Part shown: in pieces, positions 59,263 through 64,000 of the stretch
Position numbering within the stretch: position 1 is the stretch's first letter
Layout: each line of letters begins with the position of its first letter
Origin: Formivibrio citricus
Lineage (GTDB): Bacteria; Pseudomonadota; Gammaproteobacteria; Burkholderiales; Chitinibacteraceae
Assembly: GCF_900115065.1 (NCBI RefSeq)
Contig: NZ_FOVE01000014.1
Span: 1-64,000 of the forward strand
DNA: 64,000 nucleotides
Reading direction: 5' to 3'
The notes under the pieces: generated by a model
The model's input: only the letters and a program-made list of their open reading frames with translations
Databases searched by the model: none
Told to the model about the DNA's origin: nothing
Translations under genes and position numbers: made by a program

Positions 59263-61605
59263 CTATTTACGCAACAAGCGTAATCCATTGAAGACGACCA
59301 GCAGACTAGAGCCCATGTCGGCGAACACGGCCATCCACAGCGTGGCTTGGCCGGCCAGCGCGAGACCAAGGAACACCACCTTGATGCCCAGCGCCAGCGC
59401 GATGTTCTGCTTGAGGATCGCTGCCGTGTGCCGGCTGAGATCAATGAAGCGCGCCAGCTTGCGCGGATCGTCGTCCATGATCGCGACGTCGGCTGTTTCC
59501 AGCGCGGTGGCCGTGCCGGCTGCACCCATGGCGAAGCCGATATCGGCCCGCGCCAGCGCCGGCGCGTCGTTCACGCCGTCGCCGAGCATGCCGACCTCGC
59601 CATGCCGCGCCTTCAACTCGGCGATGACGCGCTGCTTGTCTTCCGGCAGCAGGTTGCCGCGCGCGTCCTCGATGCCCAACTGCTTGGCGATGACATCGGC
59701 GGTGCGTTGATTGTCGCCGGTCAGCATCACCGTTGCAATGCCGAGCGCCTTGAGACCTGCCACGGCCTGGGCACTTTCCGGGCGCAGCGTGTCGGCCACG
59801 CCGAACACCGCTACCGGCCCCGTCGGCTCGATCAGCACGACGGCCGTCTTGCCTGATTGCTCAAGCAGCTCCAGCCGTTTTTCCAGTTCCGGTGAGCAAA
59901 CGCCCAGTTCCTCGACCAACCGGTGGTTGCCGAGAAACCATTCCTGTTTTTCAACGAAGCCGCGCACGCCGCGCCCGGTCAGTACCTTGAAGGTGTCCAC
60001 CGGCAGAAGCGACGCGGCCGGTTGGAGTTCCCGCCAGCCGTCGACCAATGCGCGCGCCACCGGATGGGTGCTGTGTTCGTCCAGACTGGCTGCGATCAGC
60101 AGGGCGCGTTCGAGCGGCATGTCGCCCAGCGTGGCTGCGTCGGTCAGTGCCGCCTCGCCGCGGGTCAGGGTGCCGGTCTTATCGAAGGCTATGGCCTTGA
60201 GCCGGTGCCCGCCTTCCAGAAAGACGCCGCCCTTGACCAGAATGCCGTGCCGGGCCGCGGCGGCCAAGCCGCTGACCACGGTCACCGGCGTCGACACGAC
60301 CAGCGCGCACGGGCAGGCGATGACGAGGATGACCAGCGCCTGATAAATCCATTCCCCCCAGCCGCCGCCGAGCAGCGTCGGGCCGAGTACGGCCACCAGT
60401 GCCGCCACGACCACGACAGCGGGTGTGTAGTAATGGGCAAACTGATCGACAAAGCGTTGTGTTGGCGCGCGTTGTGCCTGCGCGTCCTGAATCGCCGTGG
60501 CGATGCGGGCCAGCGTGCTGTCCCCGGCGGCGGCCGTCACGATAGCCTCGACCACACCGTCGGTGACAATCGTGCCAGCGTAGAGCGGGTCGCCGGGCTG
60601 CTTGTCCACCGCCAGGCTCTCGCCGGTGATCGGCGCCTGGTTGAGCGCGGCGTGGCCGCTGTCGACGCGCGCGTCGAGCGGCACGCGCGCTCCGGTGCGC
60701 ACGCGGATGCGGCTGCCGACCGGCACCTCGGCCGGCGGCTGCTCGCGCCAGCCGTCCGCTGTCTGTACCTCGGCGGTCTCCGGCGCCAGCGCGGTCAGGG
60801 CGCGGATGGCGTTGCGCGCCCGTTCCAGCGACAACGCCTCGATGGCCTCGGCCACTGCAAACAGAAAGATCACCATCGCGGCTTCCGGCCACTTGCCGAT
60901 GAGTACCGCGCCGACAACCGCCAGCGACATCAGGAAATAGATGTTGAGGGTTCGATTCTTGACGGCAATCCAGCCCTTCTTCAGGGTAGGTAGACCAGCA
61001 CTCAAGATGGAAAGTGCCACCAGAATCAGCACAGGCCAGGAGGTTTCCTTGCCGGTTGCCCAGGCAATCGCTTCGGCGCCAACTGCCGAAAGGCCACTGA
61101 TGGCCAGAAGGATTTTGAGCCGGAGGCTCAGGGCTGGCGGCAGTGCCGCAGCAGGTGCGCCGGCTTCAAGCAGTCTGGGGGCCATGTCCAGACTGCTCAA
61201 TGCGTCTGCAATCGGCTGCGGGTCGTCGAAACGGTGGTAGACCGTCAGTTCGCGTGCCAGCAGATTGAAATCGAGTCGCACAATCTCCGCCATGGGTTCC
61301 AGCCGGTTGCGAATCAAGCGTTCCTCAACCGGGCAGTCCATCTTGTCGATACGGTAGCGTACCTGCCTGGCACCGGCTGGCGGTGGCGCCTTGTCCTGCG
61401 CCAAGTCTTGATCCGTTTTCGTGGCCGAAGTGCAGCATGTGTCGAGGGCTTGCCCGTGGCCATGCTCCGATGCGCAGCATGTCGCTTTCACAGGTACGTC
61501 GGCCTGTGAAGTTCCAGACTGAGGGGCATGACCTGCTTCGCAACACGTGTTTGTTTTCTTGACGTGAATACTAAGCTCCGGCTTGGAGTTTGTTGACGGG
61601 TTCAT
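59263..61605 (-). CDS. cadA: Zn/Cd/Pb-exporting P1B-type ATPase (CadA/ZntA/PbrA)
   Basis: A 780-residue pump. The N-terminal tail holds three Cys-Cys pairs (NTCCEAG, ATCCASEHGHG, DTCCTS). One HMA-like domain follows with KMDCPVEERL. Eight membrane helices include the CPC motif (IACPCALVVSTPV). The phosphorylation site is DKTGTLT, then GDGVNDAPAL and the E1-E2 hinge. It exports divalent soft metals to the periplasm. CAGGAG 8 nt upstream supports ATG 61605. A MerR-type promoter precedes it. Confidence 0.95.
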   Translation of the reverse strand: MNPSTNSKPELSIHVKKTNTCCEAGHAPQSGTSQADVPVKATCCASEHGHGQALDTCCTSATKTDQDLAQDKAPPPAGARQVRYRIDKMDCPVEERLIRNRLEPMAEIVRLDFNLLARELTVYHRFDDPQPIADALSSLDMAPRLLEAGAPAAALPPALSLRLKILLAISGLSAVGAEAIAWATGKETSWPVLILVALSILSAGLPTLKKGWIAVKNRTLNIYFLMSLAVVGAVLIGKWPEAAMVIFLFAVAEAIEALSLERARNAIRALTALAPETAEVQTADGWREQPPAEVPVGSRIRVRTGARVPLDARVDSGHAALNQAPITGESLAVDKQPGDPLYAGTIVTDGVVEAIVTAAAGDSTLARIATAIQDAQAQRAPTQRFVDQFAHYYTPAVVVVAALVAVLGPTLLGGGWGEWIYQALVILVIACPCALVVSTPVTVVSGLAAAARHGILVKGGVFLEGGHRLKAIAFDKTGTLTRGEAALTDAATLGDMPLERALLIAASLDEHSTHPVARALVDGWRELQPAASLLPVDTFKVLTGRGVRGFVEKQEWFLGNHRLVEELGVCSPELEKRLELLEQSGKTAVVLIEPTGPVAVFGVADTLRPESAQAVAGLKALGIATVMLTGDNQRTADVIAKQLGIEDARGNLLPEDKQRVIAELKARHGEVGMLGDGVNDAPALARADIGFAMGAAGTATALETADVAIMDDDPRKLARFIDLSRHTAAILKQNIALALGIKVVFLGLALAGQATLWMAVFADMGSSLLVVFNGLRLLRK

Positions 61606-61639
61606 GATGGTCTCCTGCGCATGGCGATGTTTCTGCTTC

Positions 61640-61670
61640 ATTTAACAGCCTGTAGCCGATACAGGGTCAA
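61640..61670 (-). promoter_or_regulatory. MerR-type promoter/operator of the ATPase gene
   Basis: On the minus strand: -35 TTGACC (61665-61670), 19-bp spacer with the dyad CCTGTATCGGCTACAGG (61649-61665), -10 TTAAAT (61640-61645). The long spacer is typical of MerR-family activation. Start of transcription about 28 nt before the ATG. Confidence 0.85.
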
Positions 61671-61741
61671 GTGTTTTTTTACGGACAAATTCCCCCGCTG
61701 CGCCAGCTCATTGTGCCGCGCTGCGGGGGGTGCGGAGGGTG

Positions 61742-62632
61742 CTACTTCGCATCCACGGTAGAGGCCTTGACGGGGGCGGTCTTGGCTTCCACAGCAGATG
61801 CGCCGGTCTTCACGATCTTGGCTTTAGCTTTGACCTCGTCCAGATGTTTCATCAGGGCTTGCTGCTGGATCTGTTGCGTCAGGCCCGTTTTGATTTTGTC
61901 CAAGGGAGGCGCCTCAATGGGTCTGGAGTCGTCCAGCAAGATGACATGGTAGCCAAACGAGGTTACGACCGGCTCTTCGGTAAATTTACCCTTGTCCAGT
62001 GTTTTGACTGCGGCGCCAAATTCCGGAACCATGCGGCGAGGATTAAACCATCCCAGATCCCCCCCCTTGGCTTTGGAGGCGATATCTTTTGATTTTTCTT
62101 GGGCCAGTTTGCCAAAGGATGCCGGATCTTTCCGGAGCTTGGCGATGATCTCCCTGGCCTCAGCCTCCTTCTCTACCAGAATATGGCGCGCCTTGTATTC
62201 ATTGCCCGCGCTGCTCTTGAAGCGCTCGTATTCTGCCTTCAGCGTATCGTCGTTAACCGGATTGTTCTGGAGGAAATCCTGAACATAGGCATCGGCCAGA
62301 ACGGATTGGCGAATCAGGTCGATCTTCTCCTTGTTTTCGGCTTTTTTATCCAGCCCTTTCTTGGAGGCTTCCTCTGCGAGCAGAGTTTGCATGATCAACT
62401 GTTCGATGACGTTGTCTCTGGTTTCTGAGTCGCCGGTGCGGTCTGTATTGATATTTTGCTTGGCAAGCAAATCGACGCGGCTTTTGCTGATAGCGAAGCC
62501 ATTTACAGTTGCCTCGACAGCATCTTTTGCTGCCAAGCCCGTGGAGTTCGCTTGTCGATCTGCATTGCAGCCGCTGAGAAGTACAAGCGAAACCGTGCCG
62601 GCCATGAGGAGTCGTTTATTGATCATGTGCAT
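61742..62632 (-). CDS. Peptidyl-prolyl isomerase lipoprotein, parvulin (PpiC/SurA) type
   Basis: A 296-residue lipoprotein with lipobox LLSGCNA (Cys22). A helical SurA-N-like domain (about 40-135) is followed by a parvulin domain (about 145-240: KARHILVEKEAEAREIIAKL, GGDLGWFNPRRMVPEF, SFGYHVILLDD). It folds exported proteins, anchored in a membrane. AAGGA 8 nt upstream supports ATG 62632. It has its own MerR-type promoter and reads toward cadA. Confidence 0.9.
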   Translation of the reverse strand: MHMINKRLLMAGTVSLVLLSGCNADRQANSTGLAAKDAVEATVNGFAISKSRVDLLAKQNINTDRTGDSETRDNVIEQLIMQTLLAEEASKKGLDKKAENKEKIDLIRQSVLADAYVQDFLQNNPVNDDTLKAEYERFKSSAGNEYKARHILVEKEAEAREIIAKLRKDPASFGKLAQEKSKDIASKAKGGDLGWFNPRRMVPEFGAAVKTLDKGKFTEEPVVTSFGYHVILLDDSRPIEAPPLDKIKTGLTQQIQQQALMKHLDEVKAKAKIVKTGASAVEAKTAPVKASTVDAK

Positions 62633-62715
62633 TTAAATTTCCTTGAGTGGTGAAAATTGCGGAATGAGGTGCAAGTCAGCAATGTTGGTGGCGTTCCTCC
62701 CGGAACAATGCGATT

Positions 62716-62746
62716 ATTTAACTGCCTGTAGCTGCTACAGGGTCAA
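62716..62746 (-). promoter_or_regulatory. MerR-type promoter/operator of the parvulin gene
   Basis: On the minus strand: -35 TTGACC (62741-62746), 19-bp spacer with dyad CCTGTAGCAGCTACAGG (62725-62741), -10 TTAAAT (62716-62721). Nearly identical to the cadA site. It also abuts the divergent regulator gene, allowing autoregulation. Confidence 0.85.
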
Positions 62747-62763
62747 GCATTGAGGAGCACGAA

Positions 62764-63201
62764 ATGAGAATCGGAGAGCTGGCAAAGCTGAGTAACTGCG
62801 ATGTAGAAACAGTGCGCTTTTACGAACGTGAAGGATTGCTCGACCGACCCGCACGGGAGGCCAATGGCTATCGGCAGTATTCCGATGAGCATCTGACGCA
62901 ACTCAACTTCATCCGTCATTGCCGCTCGCTCGGTATCGGGCTTACAGAGGTGCGCATCCTGCGTCGCTTCCAGTCCACTCCCGACTTGGCGTGCGACGAA
63001 ATCAACCAGTTGATCGACAAGCAGATCGCACGCATTCACGAGCAGACCGAATCGCTGCGGCAACTCGAAAGGCAATTGCACGCCTTGCGCGATACCTGCC
63101 ATGCCAACCAGAAAACCGGGGAGTGCGGCATCATGCGCACTCTGGAGCAGGCTGCCGAAGGCGAAGGCTGTGCCTGCCATCCTGAGGAGAAGACACGATG
63201 A
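62764..63201 (+). CDS. cadR: MerR-family metal-responsive regulator (CadR/PbrR type)
   Basis: A 145-residue protein. The winged HTH is IGELAKLSNCDVETVRFYEREGLL. The metal site has Cys77, Cys112 and Cys121, the CadR/PbrR pattern, and the tail carries CACH (136-139), a further soft-metal motif. GAGGAG upstream supports the ATG. It would twist the two 19-bp-spacer promoters on binding Cd, Pb or Zn and so turn on the parvulin and ATPase genes. Metal preference cannot be told from sequence. Confidence 0.92.
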   Translation: MRIGELAKLSNCDVETVRFYEREGLLDRPAREANGYRQYSDEHLTQLNFIRHCRSLGIGLTEVRILRRFQSTPDLACDEINQLIDKQIARIHEQTESLRQLERQLHALRDTCHANQKTGECGIMRTLEQAAEGEGCACHPEEKTR

Positions 63202-63776
63202 GCCTCGACTTGCGGCGTTGTTTCTCTGGCCCGTCTCAAGCAGGGTTGTCAGCCCCTCTTTGGTTGCGGAAGGACTCCCAAGTAACGGTCGGGTAATAGA
63301 CAAAAAGTTCTTTCAGAATGTTGAGGCTCATAATGTTCTGCGGCCTTGGCAAACGTAGACCTGCCCTTGCGGGCATACGAAAAGTTTGAACCGCGCCAAG
63401 CAGGCACGGCCATCTCGAACCGCCGTAATGGAGGTCTAAAAATACAAATGGGGAGCAGAACGATCAGCCGAGAACCGGCTGTTCAGTGCCACTATCTAAC
63501 ATTGAGTTCATCTGGTAAATGGCTTTCGTGCTTAAACCATGTACCGCTGCTTTACTCGCGGACAGCGGTAGGGGGCAATGATAGCGACGGGTACGATGCT
63601 GTTCTACGCCGAAGAGTAAAGGCGGCCGTTCGGGTCGCGCAGCCGGTCAACGGCAGTAACCTGCGCGGCACCGACCAATGGAGGGCTCCTCCTTCAACGG
63701 CAGCAAAGGCGGAAGACCTGTCTGTGGACAGTCGTAGATGGATTTGAAACATGCCACCATGCTTGAATGAAGCGGG
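63202..63776. other. Stretch without a convincing gene, right of the regulator
   Basis: No ORF with a good start, codon bias or recognised motif on either strand. Short frames around 63346-63747 are not believable. Probably decayed mobile DNA or an inactive insertion end. Confidence 0.4.
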
Positions 63777-64000
63777 TTAGCAAGTCTTTGCCTGTTCAGG
63801 TCTGCCCGCTCCAAGACGCTTCCCGCCCCAATTTTTTTCCATGAGCTCGCGACTCTGATACCAGCCCTCGGCTCTGACCAACATTGGCCAGATCAAGGCG
63901 GGATGGGACTGGATGTGTTCGTTGATAACCCGATACAACGCCTTGGCCTTGATGGGCAAGGCATCTGGATTGTGCAAAGTATTCAGTAGTATTTGAATGG
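63777..64000 (-). CDS. C-terminal part of an unknown protein, 5' end beyond window
   Basis: The minus frame is open from the right edge to a stop at 63777-63779, giving at least 73 residues. The sequence includes KALYRVINEHIQSHPALIWP and a GGKRLGAGRPEQ tail of the AT-hook-like GAGRP type seen in some phage and mobile-element proteins. An in-frame TTG at 63977 need not be the start. Function not recognised. Confidence 0.5.
   Translation of the reverse strand, partial: IQILLNTLHNPDALPIKAKALYRVINEHIQSHPALIWPMLVRAEGWYQSRELMEKNWGGKRLGAGRPEQAKTC

Noticed and set aside
60179-60892. Long ORFs in alternative frames of cadA and other high-GC genes
   Set aside because: Typical shadow frames of GC-rich coding DNA; the real genes have motifs and ribosome-binding sites.
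63346-63747. 133-codon ORF right of the metal regulator
   Set aside because: No ribosome-binding site, no recognised motif and poor codon bias; treated as non-coding.
49436-64000. A second copy of the tRNA-Glu 3' end as the far attachment site
   Set aside because: I looked for the GGTTCGATTCCCC segment on both strands by eye and found none in the window; the far end may be outside or degenerate.
49436-64000. A CRISPR array in the accessory region
   Set aside because: No regularly spaced repeats of 24-40 bp; the only tandem repeat is the two-copy coding repeat at 51258-51305.

Overview
The window looks like chromosomal DNA of a motile, GC-rich betaproteobacterium, most likely of the Rhodocyclales. 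The reasons are the gene content (argJ, pbpC with a bacterial alpha-2-macroglobulin, flhB/flhA and flhF/flhG next to a fliK-to-fliR block, folE2, rluD/bamD, ftsK), the many intergenic palindromes of kinds seen in that group, and the codon bias. The genus call is inference; no rRNA is present to settle it.

Layout. 1-9 kb: the end of a chemoreceptor, argJ, a small DMT transporter, then a minus-strand run: HD-GYP phosphodiesterase, PbpC, an exported Ntn-hydrolase, an exported protein, bacteriohemerythrin and an S1/P1 nuclease. 9-15 kb: one very large alpha-2-macroglobulin gene with a thioester motif. 15-18.5 kb: a sensor histidine kinase behind a periplasmic solute-binding lipoprotein. 18.7-19.2 kb: rpmB-rpmG. 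19.4-26.7 kb: ftsK, then a c-di-GMP module (TonB-type receptor, YfiR-like protein, CHASE8-type GGDEF-EAL enzyme). 27-45.5 kb: flagellar genes on both strands: flhB-flhA and flhF-flhG-[four-gene MCE lipid transporter]-fliA-motA on minus, fliKLMNOPQR on plus behind a sigma-54 promoter. A fosmidomycin-resistance type MFS gene splits flhA from flhF. 45.6-49.4 kb: folE2, pgeF, rluD, bamD, tRNA-Ala(GGC) and tRNA-Glu(TTC).

From tRNA-Glu to the right edge the DNA is accessory. A large serine recombinase ends inside tRNA-Glu. It follows a small coupled ORF, and upstream of both is a compact three-gene operon: a DEDDh exonuclease, an acidic protein with a YbjN-like C-terminus, and a protease-less Lon-like AAA+ ATPase. 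A small HTH/zinc-ribbon protein is divergent from this operon, with paired operator-like repeats in between. This is the best candidate here for an undescribed system. Then come an IS91-family remnant with palindromes, an integrase-less integron cassette flanked by two attC sites, and a metal-resistance block: MerR/CadR-type regulator, parvulin lipoprotein, CadA/ZntA/PbrA-type ATPase, LspA, an exported protein, and a DsbB/DsbA pair. The metal block has two near-identical MerR-type promoters. The last 0.8 kb is degenerate and runs into a partial gene at the edge.

Taken together, the left 49 kb is core: cell envelope, division, motility and second-messenger signalling. The right 14.5 kb is a mosaic of mobile or formerly mobile segments anchored at a tRNA gene.
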